From NCBI RefSeq assembly GCF_024345415.1, contig NZ_JAGQBB010000011.1:1-64000 (forward strand): a stretch of DNA of 64,000 bases. Reading direction: 5' to 3'. A program made the position numbers and the translations under genes. This document shows, in pieces, positions 44,894 to 53,857 of the stretch. Position 1 is the first letter of the stretch. Every line of letters begins with the position of its first letter. The notes below the pieces were generated by a model. That model ran no database searches. It saw only the letters and a list, made by a program, of their open reading frames with translations, and was not told the DNA's origin. This stretch comes from Synechococcus sp. Tobar12-5m-g. GTDB taxonomy: Bacteria > Cyanobacteriota > Cyanobacteriia > PCC-6307 > Cyanobiaceae.

Positions 44894-45387
44894 TCGGAGA
44901 GGATCGGCATGTCACGATGACGATGCCTTCGGGCAGGGGCTCTGGGTGGTGGTTCACCCAGAGCCTTTCCATCGAGCAACGGCTGATGCCCCAGGTCCTC
45001 CCGATCCGACGCGGCCAGCTGGTCGCGCCCCGGCTACTCACCAAGGCCTCGGCGGAGGCGGAGTCCGATGCGCCCCGGGAGCGGGAACCCTCTGGATTCG
45101 GTGCCAGGCCCCCGGCAGCCAAAGGAACCGGCAAGGGCCGCAAGCGCCGGGGAACCGGCCTTGCAGCGGCGGACCGCTCACCCCTGGGCAAGAGTCCAGA
45201 TCTCGATGCCCTCAGGGCACGCCAGCAGCTGGGGCTGGCCCTGGCAGGGCGGTTGAGCCCCGCCGATGTGACCCGGGCCTGGAAACGGGCGGCGGCCGAA
45301 CACCATCCCGACCGTGGTGGCCAGCACGGCACGATGCAGACGATCAATGTCGCCCGCGATGCGCTGCTTGGCCGGGGGGTAAGCTGA
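44890..45387 (+). CDS. J-domain protein
   Basis: Protein of 165 residues with a C-terminal J-domain-like segment: [20 protein letters not shown] and [19 protein letters not shown], including the HPD motif that stimulates Hsp70 ATPase. The N-terminal 100 residues are basic and Pro/Ala/Gly-rich, with no DnaJ zinc fingers. It may therefore recruit DnaK to a special client. The ATG at 44890 overlaps the aroB stop by four bases; a later ATG at 44986 is possible. Confidence 0.8.
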   Translation: MIGEDRHVTMTMPSGRGSGWWFTQSLSIEQRLMPQVLPIRRGQLVAPRLLTKASAEAESDAPREREPSGFGARPPAAKGTGKGRKRRGTGLAAADRSPLGKSPDLDALRARQQLGLALAGRLSPADVTRAWKRAAAEHHPDRGGQHGTMQTINVARDALLGRGVS

Positions 45388-45403
45388 GCCGAGGCGGCTG
45401 GGT

Positions 45404-45943
45404 TCACACCCTGAGAACAAAGCCACCTCGGTGGTGAAAATCGGCGACGGGGGCGGGATGGGCCAGGGCCCAGTGGCTCAGGGCGCCCGCCCGCTCCTCG
45501 ATCACAGCGGCAACCGCTACCTCCAGGGGTTGCCCAGCTGGGTTGATCAGTCCCAGATCCAGGCCGACAGTCAGCTCGATGGAGGTGGCGTTGCGCTTCG
45601 AGCTGAAGGCCAGGGAATCGCAAGCCGGCTCTGGTTCGAGATCTTGCCGGTAGTCGGTGAGACGATAAACATTCCAATCACCCGTGGGTGAAAGGTTGAT
45701 CTCCCAGTAAGCAGGAGAGCCCGCCAGGGCGATGAAGGCCTCGAAGCAGGTGCTCTGCCAGAGATCATCGAGGCGGCGTGGTTGTTCGGCGGGGGCGGGC
45801 AGCACCAACGCCTCGATCGGGCCCTGAAGCTGATAGCAGATCTCCAGAGATCCTGTTCGTCGCCACACCTGGGTATCGAGGTTGAAGGCCCGCAGCCGAT
45901 GTTCTGCCTCGAACGGCATCAGGGCGAGGCTGGAGCTTCTCAT
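45404..45943 (-). CDS. DOMON-like domain protein
   Basis: Protein of 179 residues with a beta-sandwich pattern: LEICYQLQGPIEALVLPAP, DLWQSTCFEAFIALAGSPAY, WEINLSPTGDWNVYRLTDYR and HWALAHPAPVADFHHRGGF. This is the DOMON-like family that binds sugars or heme-like ligands; the ligand here is unknown. It overlaps the phosphotransferase gene (ATG of this gene within the stop of the other, four bases), so both are translated together. No signal peptide. Confidence 0.8.
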   Translation of the reverse strand: MRSSSLALMPFEAEHRLRAFNLDTQVWRRTGSLEICYQLQGPIEALVLPAPAEQPRRLDDLWQSTCFEAFIALAGSPAYWEINLSPTGDWNVYRLTDYRQDLEPEPACDSLAFSSKRNATSIELTVGLDLGLINPAGQPLEVAVAAVIEERAGALSHWALAHPAPVADFHHRGGFVLRV

Positions 45944-47085
45944 CGCATCGCCTCGATGATCGATCGGATCTCCGCTTCCTGGACCTCGATGCTTTCAGTG
46001 AGCTTGAACTGCACCAGGGCCCGATCGAGGTTGTGGCGTGGATGCTGGATCTTGAAGTAGTGGCTTCCGGCGAGATAATCGGTGAGGAAGCGCAGGCCAA
46101 GCTCGAAGGGAATCAGCCGGATGGCGGCGAAGAGATAGGCATAGTCGTGGCTGGTCAGGAAGCTGCTGGCCACGGCGCCGTATCCCTGCAGCACCGCTTC
46201 GCACAGCAGTGGATCGAACCGAACGGCCGGCCAGTCCGTGGTTTCTTCCCCCAGCCTGTTGCAACAGGAGCGCAGACAATCGCCAATATCGTAGTGAACA
46301 AGGCCCGGCTTAACCGTGTCGAGGTCCACCAGGGCGATGGCCTGGCCCGTGCTGGCATCGATCATCACGTTGTTGATCTTTGGATCGCCGTGAATCGGGC
46401 GGAGTGGCAGGATTCCCGCCGACTTGGCGTCCTCCAGCACCGACACGAACCCTTCGCGGGCACGCACGAAGGAGAGGCAATCCTCCAGCTCAGGACACGC
46501 ATTCAGCCCAGGATTCAGTGGCATCTCAGGGTTCGCCAAAACCTGATGAAAGAGGCTCAGATAGGTGGGAGTGATGTGGAAGCCCACCAGAGTGTCGGCC
46601 AGGGCACCCACCGGCAGGTCACTGATCAAGGCGTGAAACATTCCAAGGCCGTGGCCCACTTCCCTGGCATGGGCGAGGCTCGACACCGTTTCGAAGCAGT
46701 GGGCACCTTCCAGGAAGCTGAGCAGCCGCCAGAAGCAGCCTTCGTCCTCCACCCAGTGCAGGCCTCCGCTGCGAGCCGGCACGACCCGTGGCACCTCCCA
46801 GCGGCGGTCGGCCAGGAAGGGACAACCATTGCGCAGCTGCAGCGCCACATGCTCACTGAAAAGCAGCAGGTTGCCCATGACCAGCTCGGGCTGGGGAAAC
46901 ACCCGAGTGTTGAGCCGCTGCAGCACATAGGCCGGCGCACCTTGGGCCTGCAGCGTGACGCGGTAGGTGTCGTTGACATTGCCGTTGCCCAAGGGTTCGA
47001 TCGAGGCCACGGCCCCCCCGAGATCGAACTGGCCGGCGATCCGCTCGAGATCGTCCGGGAATTGCCATGGCTGCTGGGTTGTCAA
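45940..47085 (-). CDS. Aminoglycoside-phosphotransferase-fold small-molecule kinase
   Basis: Kinase-fold protein of 381 residues that phosphorylates a small hydroxyl compound. The nucleotide loop region is EPLGNGNVNDTYRVTL, and the catalytic site is RPIHGDPKINNVMID (HGDxxxxN) followed by ALVDLDTVKPG (metal-binding Asp) and HYDIGDCLRSCC. The closest known members act on N-acetylhexosamines or homoserine; nothing suggests antibiotic resistance. Coupling with a sugar-binding-like DOMON protein hints at a carbohydrate substrate, but this is inference. Confidence 0.82.
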   Translation of the reverse strand: MTTQQPWQFPDDLERIAGQFDLGGAVASIEPLGNGNVNDTYRVTLQAQGAPAYVLQRLNTRVFPQPELVMGNLLLFSEHVALQLRNGCPFLADRRWEVPRVVPARSGGLHWVEDEGCFWRLLSFLEGAHCFETVSSLAHAREVGHGLGMFHALISDLPVGALADTLVGFHITPTYLSLFHQVLANPEMPLNPGLNACPELEDCLSFVRAREGFVSVLEDAKSAGILPLRPIHGDPKINNVMIDASTGQAIALVDLDTVKPGLVHYDIGDCLRSCCNRLGEETTDWPAVRFDPLLCEAVLQGYGAVASSFLTSHDYAYLFAAIRLIPFELGLRFLTDYLAGSHYFKIQHPRHNLDRALVQFKLTESIEVQEAEIRSIIEAMR

Positions 47086-47130
47086 GGTGGTGATCGGAAG
47101 GGGTGAAGCGGAGCTGGTTCCATCCTCCGC

Positions 47131-47412
47131 TCAGTCGTCGGCGGGGATCAACACCCGGGTGTGCAGGCTGTCGGTGCCGAGGTTGTTGGTGATCACCCAG
47201 ACCTGCAGATCCCTGGCGACGAGATAAACACTGCGCAGCCGTCCCTGCTGCAGGTAAGCGGCCCGCACGTTGGCCCGGGCATCGCGGGCATCCACCTCGC
47301 CCCAGTCGCCCCTGCGGTGGCGGGCCACCAGCCGCTGAAGCGTTTCGGCGTCTACCCACTCCCGAACGCCGGGATCCACATCCACAGGGCCGATCACCAG
47401 ACGCGCTGCCAT
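47131..47412 (-). CDS. Small conserved protein, plasmid/phage-type
   Basis: Protein of 93 residues with the pattern [38 protein letters not shown] and [20 protein letters not shown], seen in short uncharacterised proteins often carried on plasmids and phages. Start at ATG 47412. Function unknown. It lies between the kinase and the divergent rfbA. Confidence 0.65.
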   Translation of the reverse strand: MAARLVIGPVDVDPGVREWVDAETLQRLVARHRRGDWGEVDARDARANVRAAYLQQGRLRSVYLVARDLQVWVITNNLGTDSLHTRVLIPADD

Positions 47413-47460
47413 CAAGCCAGCGTAAGGTCATCCCCGTACAGGACTCGATCCATTGCTCCG

Positions 47461-48402
47461 ATGGGGCAGAAAACCGGACAAACCAGGGGCCGCAAGGGAT
47501 TGGTCCTGGCGGGAGGGAGCGGCACCCGCCTCGCCCCGCTCACCACAGCCGTCAGCAAACAGCTGATGCCGGTGTACGACAAACCGATGATCTACTACCC
47601 GCTCTGCACCTTGATGCTGGCCGGGATTCGCGAGGTTCTGATCATCACCACTCCGGTGGATCGCGGGGCCTTCGAGCGATTGCTGGGAGACGGGCGCTCC
47701 TGGGGCATGGAGATCCAGTACGCCATTCAGCCCAGCCCGGATGGATTGGCGCAGTCCTTCCTGATCGGCGAAACGTTCTTGAACCAGGCTCCAGCTGCCC
47801 TGGTCCTGGGAGATAATCTTTTCCATGGCCATGATCTGGCTCTGCAACTGCAGGCCACCAGCGCCATCGAGAGGGGCGCCACCGTCTTCGCTTACAGCGT
47901 GAGCGATCCCCAGCGCTATGGGGTGGTGGAATTCACCCAGGACGGCAGGGTGTTGAGCCTCCAGGAAAAGCCAGCCAAGCCGAAATCCCGCTATGCGGTC
48001 ACAGGGCTTTACTTCTATGACAACACCGTCGTGGAGCGGGCCAGGCAGGTGACCCCGTCCCCACGGGGCGAACTGGAAATCACCGACCTCAACCAACAGT
48101 TTCTCGATGAAGGGCTGCTTCGGGTGGAGCTAATGGGGCGCGGCATGGCCTGGCTGGACACCGGAACTCCGGATTCACTCCATGACGCCGCCAGTTACAT
48201 CCGCACCCTGGAGCATCGTCAGGGACTGAAGGTGGGCTGCCCGGAGGAAGTGGCCTGGCGGCAGGGCTGGATTGGGGAGGACCAGCTGGAACGCCTGGCC
48301 CAGCCCCTCAAGAAAAGCGGCTATGGCCACTACCTGCTTCGCTTGCTGGCGGAGAAATCAGCTGGATTGATCGAACAATCCGCCCCAGTAGGGACAGCCT
48401 GA
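47461..48402 (+). CDS. rfbA: Glucose-1-phosphate thymidylyltransferase
   Basis: First enzyme of dTDP-L-rhamnose synthesis: dTTP + glucose-1-phosphate to dTDP-glucose. The nucleotidyltransferase start is [20 protein letters not shown], with [16 protein letters not shown], then [11 protein letters not shown] and the sugar-binding [36 protein letters not shown] ends the core. 313 residues from ATG 47461. First gene of the four-gene operon rfbACDB, each next start overlapping the previous stop. Confidence 0.96.
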   Translation: MGQKTGQTRGRKGLVLAGGSGTRLAPLTTAVSKQLMPVYDKPMIYYPLCTLMLAGIREVLIITTPVDRGAFERLLGDGRSWGMEIQYAIQPSPDGLAQSFLIGETFLNQAPAALVLGDNLFHGHDLALQLQATSAIERGATVFAYSVSDPQRYGVVEFTQDGRVLSLQEKPAKPKSRYAVTGLYFYDNTVVERARQVTPSPRGELEITDLNQQFLDEGLLRVELMGRGMAWLDTGTPDSLHDAASYIRTLEHRQGLKVGCPEEVAWRQGWIGEDQLERLAQPLKKSGYGHYLLRLLAEKSAGLIEQSAPVGTA

Positions 48403-48974
48403 TGAACGTTGAATCGTTCGCGATCGATGGGCCACTGCTGCTTACCCCGACGGTGCATCGTGATCAGCGCGGCTCCTTCTTTGAAAGCTGGAATGCCCGG
48501 ACCTTTGCGGCCGCCCTAGGCGTCGGCGAAGCAGAGGCTCCGCTGTTTCTCCAGGACAACCAATCCCTCTCCCGCTGTGGCGTTCTGCGTGGGCTGCACT
48601 ATCAACTTCCCCCGGTGCCTCAGGGTAAATTGGTGCGCTGCGTGGTGGGTGTGGTCTTCGATGTCGCCGTCGATATCCGACGCTCTTCGCCCACCTTCGG
48701 TCAATCCGTAGGGGTGCACCTGAGCGCCGCCAAGCACCGGATGCTGTGGGTGCCACCGGGCTTCGCCCACGGCTTCCTCGCCCTCAGCGATGGTGCCGAG
48801 GTCCTCTACAAGGTCACTGGCCTGTGGAGCCAGCGCTGCGAGCGCGCGATCCTGTGGAATGATCCAACCCTGGCGATTGCCTGGCCCCTGGAGGAGTCGG
48901 GTCTAGCGATGCCCTTGCTGGCCGCGAAGGATGCGGCCGCCTCCCCCTTCGCCGCAGCGGAGGTGTTCCCATGA
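48402..48974 (+). CDS. rfbC: dTDP-4-dehydrorhamnose 3,5-epimerase
   Basis: Cupin-fold epimerase of 190 residues, third step of dTDP-L-rhamnose synthesis. Conserved parts: DQRGSFFESWNARTFAAAL, LRGLHYQLPPVPQGKLVRC (with the catalytic histidine), VVFDVAVDIRRSSPTFG and VPPGFAHGFLALSDGAEVLY. The ATG at 48402 overlaps the rfbA stop by one base (TGATG). Confidence 0.96.
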   Translation: MNVESFAIDGPLLLTPTVHRDQRGSFFESWNARTFAAALGVGEAEAPLFLQDNQSLSRCGVLRGLHYQLPPVPQGKLVRCVVGVVFDVAVDIRRSSPTFGQSVGVHLSAAKHRMLWVPPGFAHGFLALSDGAEVLYKVTGLWSQRCERAILWNDPTLAIAWPLEESGLAMPLLAAKDAAASPFAAAEVFP

Positions 48975-49879
48975 AGGTTTTGGTCACCGGCAAGGATGGC
49001 CAGCTCGGCCAGGCCCTGCAGGCAGCGGCCCCCAAGGGCTGGGAGCTGCTCTTCACAGGGCGTGATCAGCTCGACCTTGCCGATCCGCAAGCTTGCCGGC
49101 GCCTGGTGGCTGCCCACGGTCCGGATTGGGTGATCAATGCCGGCGCCTTCACCGCGGTGGACAGAGCCGAGAGCGAACCTGAACGGGCCCACGCCGTCAA
49201 CGAAGGTGCCCCCAGGGCCTTCGCCCAGGCCCTGGCTGAAACCGGCGGGCGCCTGCTCCAGCTCAGCACCGATTACGTCTTCAATGGCGCCCAGAGCCAT
49301 CCCTATCAGCCCGAACAGACGATGGAGCCCTTGGGTGTGTATGGCCGAAGCAAAGCGGCGGCAGAAGGGGCGGTGATCGCTCTGCTGGGTCAGGATCGCG
49401 CCACGATCCTGCGCACGGGCTGGGTGTATGGGCCGGTCGGGAAGAATTTCTGCAGGACGATGCTGAACCTGCACCACCAGAAAGCAGCCAGGGGCCAGGT
49501 GCTGGGTGTCGTCGCTGACCAGGTGGGATGTCCGACGAGCACCCTCGGCCTGGCGGCCGCCTGCTGGGCGCTGGTTCGCAGGGGGATCGGTGGGTGCCAT
49601 CACTGGAGTGACGCCGGTGCCGCCAGCTGGTACGACTTCGCCGTCGCGATCGGATCGCTGGGCACAGCGGCCGGCCTGCTGGAGAAAGCGGCTGACGTGA
49701 GACCACTCACCACCGCCGACTACCCCACGCCAGCGAAGCGACCGTTTTATTCGCTGCTGGACTGCACGGCCACCCGAGCGGCCCTCCAGTTGCCGCCCCT
49801 GCATTGGGGTGATGCCCTGGCCGATGTGCTGGCCCAGATCACGGCCCGGACCACCCCAGCACTTCACTCCTTCCGATGA
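48971..49879 (+). CDS. rfbD: dTDP-4-dehydrorhamnose reductase
   Basis: SDR-type reductase of 302 residues producing dTDP-L-rhamnose. The cofactor motif is VLVTGKDGQLGQALQAA; NAGAFTAVDRAESEP, LSTDYVFNG and the YGRSKAAAE catalytic tyrosine-lysine pair follow. The ATG at 48971 overlaps the rfbC stop by four bases. Confidence 0.95.
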   Translation: MKVLVTGKDGQLGQALQAAAPKGWELLFTGRDQLDLADPQACRRLVAAHGPDWVINAGAFTAVDRAESEPERAHAVNEGAPRAFAQALAETGGRLLQLSTDYVFNGAQSHPYQPEQTMEPLGVYGRSKAAAEGAVIALLGQDRATILRTGWVYGPVGKNFCRTMLNLHHQKAARGQVLGVVADQVGCPTSTLGLAAACWALVRRGIGGCHHWSDAGAASWYDFAVAIGSLGTAAGLLEKAADVRPLTTADYPTPAKRPFYSLLDCTATRAALQLPPLHWGDALADVLAQITARTTPALHSFR

Positions 49880-50982
49880 GCCTCCCGCCCGCAGGATCGA
49901 TCGACCTGCCGCACCTTCTGGCCGATCGCAGGCGGATCCTGGTCACCGGTGGCGCCGGTTTCATCGGCGGCGCGGTGGTGCGCCGACTCCTGCGCGACAG
50001 CAACGCCACTGTGTTCAACCTCGACAAGCTGGGCTACGCCAGCGACCTGACCAGCATCGAAGCGACGCTGGCAGAGCTGGGCCAGGCCGGATCAGACCGC
50101 CATCAACTGCTCCAGATCGACCTCGCCGAAGCCTCCGCCGTCGAGGACGCGCTCCGCCTGGCCGATCCCGATCTGGTCCTGCACTTGGCGGCGGAGAGCC
50201 ATGTGGATCGCTCGATCGAGGGTCCGGGCGCTTTCATCGCCAGCAACATCAACGGCACTTTTCACCTGCTTCAGGCCGTGCGATCCCATTGGGAAGGCCT
50301 CCCCGGAGGACGGAAGGATCGGTTCCGCCTCCATCACATCAGCACCGATGAGGTGTTCGGTTCGCTCGGAGCGGAGGGGGCGTTCTCCGAGACCACCCCC
50401 TATGATCCCCGCTCGCCCTACTCCGCCAGCAAGGCCGCCAGTGATCACCTGGTGAAGGCCTGGCACCACACCTACGGCCTGCCGGTGGTGCTCACCAACT
50501 GCAGCAACAACTACGGGCCTTGGCAATTCCCAGAAAAACTGATTCCCGTGGTGATCCTCAAGGCGGCCGCCGGGGAGCCGATCCCCCTCTATGGCGATGG
50601 CGCCAACGTGCGTGACTGGCTCTACGTGGACGACCATGTTGAGGCCCTGTTGCTGGCCGCCACCGGCGGCCGACTGGGGGAGAGCTACGGCATCGGCGGC
50701 CATGGGGAACGCACCAACTACCAGGTGGTGAAGTCAATCTGCGCCCTGTTGGATGAGCTCCGGCCCGGCGGATCTCCCCACGCCCGCCTGATCACACCGG
50801 TGAGCGACCGGCCCGGCCATGACCGCCGCTACGCCATCGACCCCAGCAAGATCCAGCGGGAGCTGGGTTGGCAGCCGCTCCATCCGTTCCGGGACGGACT
50901 AAATGCAACGGTGCGGTGGACCCTTGCCCACATGGACTGGATCCTGCAGATCAAGGGCAGGGAAGGTATGCCCGGAACCTGA
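49876..50982 (+). CDS. rfbB: dTDP-glucose 4,6-dehydratase
   Basis: SDR-type dehydratase of 368 residues, second step of dTDP-L-rhamnose synthesis and also the source of the keto sugar used by DegT aminotransferases such as that at 731-1843. Motifs: ILVTGGAGFIGGAVVRRLL, LHLAAESHVDRSIEGP, HISTDEVFGSLG, the catalytic YSASKAASDHLVKAW, and NCSNNYGPWQFPEKLIP. The ATG overlaps the rfbD stop by four bases. Last gene of the operon. Confidence 0.96.
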   Translation: MSLPPAGSIDLPHLLADRRRILVTGGAGFIGGAVVRRLLRDSNATVFNLDKLGYASDLTSIEATLAELGQAGSDRHQLLQIDLAEASAVEDALRLADPDLVLHLAAESHVDRSIEGPGAFIASNINGTFHLLQAVRSHWEGLPGGRKDRFRLHHISTDEVFGSLGAEGAFSETTPYDPRSPYSASKAASDHLVKAWHHTYGLPVVLTNCSNNYGPWQFPEKLIPVVILKAAAGEPIPLYGDGANVRDWLYVDDHVEALLLAATGGRLGESYGIGGHGERTNYQVVKSICALLDELRPGGSPHARLITPVSDRPGHDRRYAIDPSKIQRELGWQPLHPFRDGLNATVRWTLAHMDWILQIKGREGMPGT

Positions 50983-51103
50983 GCACACCGAGCTTCCGGC
51001 TGCGGAAAGCATCAGCCGGTGATTCCGGGCTGAAGTGTTCAAGCATCGCCTTACCATCAGCCGGCCGTTCCCTTGGCTGGCCTCGCCCCGGCGTTCTCCA
51101 CCG

Positions 51104-52282
51104 ATGATCCCCGAACCTTCCACAGCCCATCGGACCAGGCCTGGCCTGATTGCCCCCCATGGGGGCGTTCTGGTGGACCTCCAAGTCCCCGTCAGCCAGC
51201 ACGAAACCGTCAAAGCCGGCGTCACACGGGCCGTGGAGTGCTCCGATCGCAATGCCTGCGATGTGGAGCTGCTCACGGTGGGGGGCTTCTCACCGCTGCG
51301 CGGTTTCATGCACGAAGCCGATTACCACGCCGTGGTGGAGGGGAACCGCACCAGCTCAGGCCTGTTGTTCGGACTGCCGATCGTGATGGACACCGACGAC
51401 GCGAGCATCGCCGTCGGGGAGAGGGTGCTGCTGACCTACAGGGGCCAGGACCTAGCGGTGCTCACGGTGGAGAGCCGCTGGGAACCCGACAAGGTGCGGG
51501 AGGCGGCCGGCTGCTACGGCACCACGTCGATCGAGCATCCCGCCGTGCGGATGATCTGCTCGGAGCGGGGCCGTTTCTACCTCGGTGGCGCCCTACAGGG
51601 CCTGGAGTTGCCCAGCCGCGAGTTCCCCTGCAAAACTCCCGCCCTGGTCCGGGCCGACCTGCCGGACGATCAGGACGTGGTGGCCTTCCAATGCCGCAAC
51701 CCGATTCACCGGGCCCACTACGAACTGTTCACCCGCGCCCTCCACGCCACCAACGTGAGCGAAGCAGCCGTAGTGCTGGTGCATCCCACCTGCGGGCCCA
51801 CCCAGGAGGACGACATCGCCGGCACGGTTCGCTTCCAGACCTATGAGCGCCTGGCCGCCGAGGTGGCCAACCCGCGCATCCGCTGGGCCTACCTGCCTTA
51901 CGCCATGCACATGGCGGGGCCCCGGGAGGCCCTGCAACACATGCTCATCCGCAAGAACTACGGCTGCACCCATTTCATCATCGGCCGCGACATGGCCGGC
52001 TGCAAATCGTCGCTGAGTGGTGACGACTTCTACGGGCCCTATGCGGCCCAGGATTTCGCCCGTGACCACGCCACCGAGCTGGGCATGGAAACGGTGCCCT
52101 CGCTCAACCTCGTCTACACCGAGGAGGAGGGGTACGTCACCGCTGAGCACGCCGAAGCCCGCGGCCTGCACATCCGCAAACTCAGCGGCACCCAGTTTCG
52201 CAAGATGCTGCGCGGCGGCGAGGACATCCCGGAATGGTTCGCCTTCCGCAGCGTAGTGGAGGTCTTGCGTGATGCCGGCTGA
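51104..52282 (+). CDS. sat: Sulfate adenylyltransferase
   Basis: ATP sulfurylase of 392 residues that activates sulfate to adenosine phosphosulfate. The PUA-like N-terminal domain (GGFSPLRGFMHEADYHAVVE) is followed by the catalytic domain with FQCRNPIHRAHYEL (the nucleotide-binding QxRNPxHxxH motif) and FIIGRDMAGCKSS. The ATG at 51104 is preferred to 51035. It heads the operon sat-cysQ-cysC. Confidence 0.95.
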   Translation: MIPEPSTAHRTRPGLIAPHGGVLVDLQVPVSQHETVKAGVTRAVECSDRNACDVELLTVGGFSPLRGFMHEADYHAVVEGNRTSSGLLFGLPIVMDTDDASIAVGERVLLTYRGQDLAVLTVESRWEPDKVREAAGCYGTTSIEHPAVRMICSERGRFYLGGALQGLELPSREFPCKTPALVRADLPDDQDVVAFQCRNPIHRAHYELFTRALHATNVSEAAVVLVHPTCGPTQEDDIAGTVRFQTYERLAAEVANPRIRWAYLPYAMHMAGPREALQHMLIRKNYGCTHFIIGRDMAGCKSSLSGDDFYGPYAAQDFARDHATELGMETVPSLNLVYTEEEGYVTAEHAEARGLHIRKLSGTQFRKMLRGGEDIPEWFAFRSVVEVLRDAG

Positions 52283-53201
52283 TCTACTTCCCTCTGCCAT
52301 CGTCCTGCCTTCCGGTATCAACCAGGAGGCACTTCTGATGGTCGTTCGTCAGCTGGCCTGGGAAGCGGCGGCGATCCTGCGGGCCTATGCCCGCGGCGAC
52401 CAGCCTCCCTTCGGCTACCCGGCGGTGCTCTCCGTCGATGACGACCCCAAAGGCCCCGTCTCTGCCGCTGATCTGGCCGTCAACGATCACCTTTTGGCGG
52501 GCCTTGGCAACGCCTTTCCCACCGCCCCCTGGACCCTGTTGAGCGAGGAAACCGCCAGTCAGTGGGCCCAGGGGGAGCCGATCGACGCCGAATGGCTCTG
52601 GATTCTCGATCCGCTGGATGGCACCAAGGACTTTCTTCAGGGCACCGGCGAATACGCGGTTCATCTGGCCCTGATCCACCGCCAGCGGCCGGTGCTCGGT
52701 GCGGTGCTGCTGCCTGAGCTCGACCAGCTCTGGTTCGGACTGGTCGCAGCCTCCCAGGCCTGGTGCGAATCCCCTTCAGGGGATCTCCAGCCGGTGCGCT
52801 TCAGTCTTCGTCAGGACCTGCCCGAGCTGATCCCGGTCACCAGTCGCAGCCATCGGGACGAGCGCCTCGAACAGCTGACGGGCTCCCTGGGGGTGGCCCA
52901 GGGCCTTGCCAGGGGCAGCGTCGGCGGCAAGATCGGCGCCATCCTGCGGGGCGAAACCGATCTCTACATTTCGCTCTCGGGCCGCACCGCCCCGAAGGAC
53001 TGGGACATGGCCGCCCCGGAGGCCGTTCTGCTGGCGGCGGGTGGAGCCTTCAGCCATGCCGATGGCCGCCCCTTGCTCTACAACACAGGCGACTCCCGTC
53101 AGGCCGGCTGCCTGATCGCCAGCCATGGCAAGGCACACCAGGCCCTCTGCCAGGCAGCTGCGGCCGCGATGGCACGCATCGATCCTTCCTTTCCCCTCTG
53201 A
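52272..53201 (+). CDS. cysQ: 3'(2'),5'-bisphosphate nucleotidase CysQ
   Basis: Inositol-monophosphatase-fold enzyme of 309 residues that removes PAP, the inhibitory by-product of PAPS reduction. Metal-site motifs: KGPVSAADLAVNDHLLAGL, LLSEETASQW, ILDPLDGTKDFLQGTGEYAV and KDWDMAAPEAVLLAAGG. The ATG at 52272 overlaps the sat stop by 11 bases; its own stop overlaps cysC by one base. Confidence 0.92.
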   Translation: MPADLLPSAIVLPSGINQEALLMVVRQLAWEAAAILRAYARGDQPPFGYPAVLSVDDDPKGPVSAADLAVNDHLLAGLGNAFPTAPWTLLSEETASQWAQGEPIDAEWLWILDPLDGTKDFLQGTGEYAVHLALIHRQRPVLGAVLLPELDQLWFGLVAASQAWCESPSGDLQPVRFSLRQDLPELIPVTSRSHRDERLEQLTGSLGVAQGLARGSVGGKIGAILRGETDLYISLSGRTAPKDWDMAAPEAVLLAAGGAFSHADGRPLLYNTGDSRQAGCLIASHGKAHQALCQAAAAAMARIDPSFPL

Positions 53202-53857
53202 TGACCGCCAACCCAACCGCCAACCCGTCTGCAGGCGCCACCAACATCGTCTGGCATCAGGCGTCGGTCACCCGTGCCGACCGGGCCCAGCAGCGGGGCC
53301 ACCGCAGCGCCATCCTCTGGCTGACGGGCCTGTCCGGCAGCGGCAAGAGCACCCTGGCCAACGCCCTCAACGCCGAACTGTTTCGCCGCGGCCTGGCCAC
53401 CTATGTGCTGGATGGCGACAACGTGCGCCACGGCCTCTGCCAGGACCTGGGTTTCTCCGATGCCGACCGGGAAGAGAACATCCGCCGCATCGGCGAAGTG
53501 GCCAAACTGTTTCTCGATGCCGGGGTGATCGTGATCACGGCGTTCGTGTCCCCGTTCCGCGCCGACCGCCGCAGGGCCCGCGCCCTGGTGGAGACGGATG
53601 ATTTCATCGAAATCCATTGCGCCGCCGATCTGGATGTCTGCGAGCGCCGCGACCCCAAGGGGCTCTATGCCAAGGCCCGCGCCGGCCAGATCAAGGACTT
53701 CACCGGCATCTCCAGCCCCTACGAAGCCCCGGAAGCCGCCGAACTCGAAGTTCCTACGGGCAGGCAGAGCCTGGAGGAATCCGTGGCCCAGGTGATCACC
53801 TATTTGGAGGAGCACACGGTGGTCACCGCTGGCTCGACCCGTTCAGCTGGAGGCTGA
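53201..53857 (+). CDS. cysC: Adenylylsulfate kinase
   Basis: APS kinase of 218 residues making PAPS. P-loop WLTGLSGSGKSTLANAL, then VLDGDNVRHGLCQDLGFSDA and ENIRRIGEVAKLFLDAG, ITAFVSPFRADRR and the lid region RDPKGLYAKARAGQIKDFTG. Last gene of the sulfate-activation operon; its 3' end overlaps that of the convergent exporter gene by 15 bases. Confidence 0.95.
   Translation: MTANPTANPSAGATNIVWHQASVTRADRAQQRGHRSAILWLTGLSGSGKSTLANALNAELFRRGLATYVLDGDNVRHGLCQDLGFSDADREENIRRIGEVAKLFLDAGVIVITAFVSPFRADRRRARALVETDDFIEIHCAADLDVCERRDPKGLYAKARAGQIKDFTGISSPYEAPEAAELEVPTGRQSLEESVAQVITYLEEHTVVTAGSTRSAGG

Noticed and set aside
45940-47085. Antibiotic-resistance gene (aminoglycoside phosphotransferase)
   Set aside because: Only the fold is shared; sequence pattern and context fit metabolic kinases.
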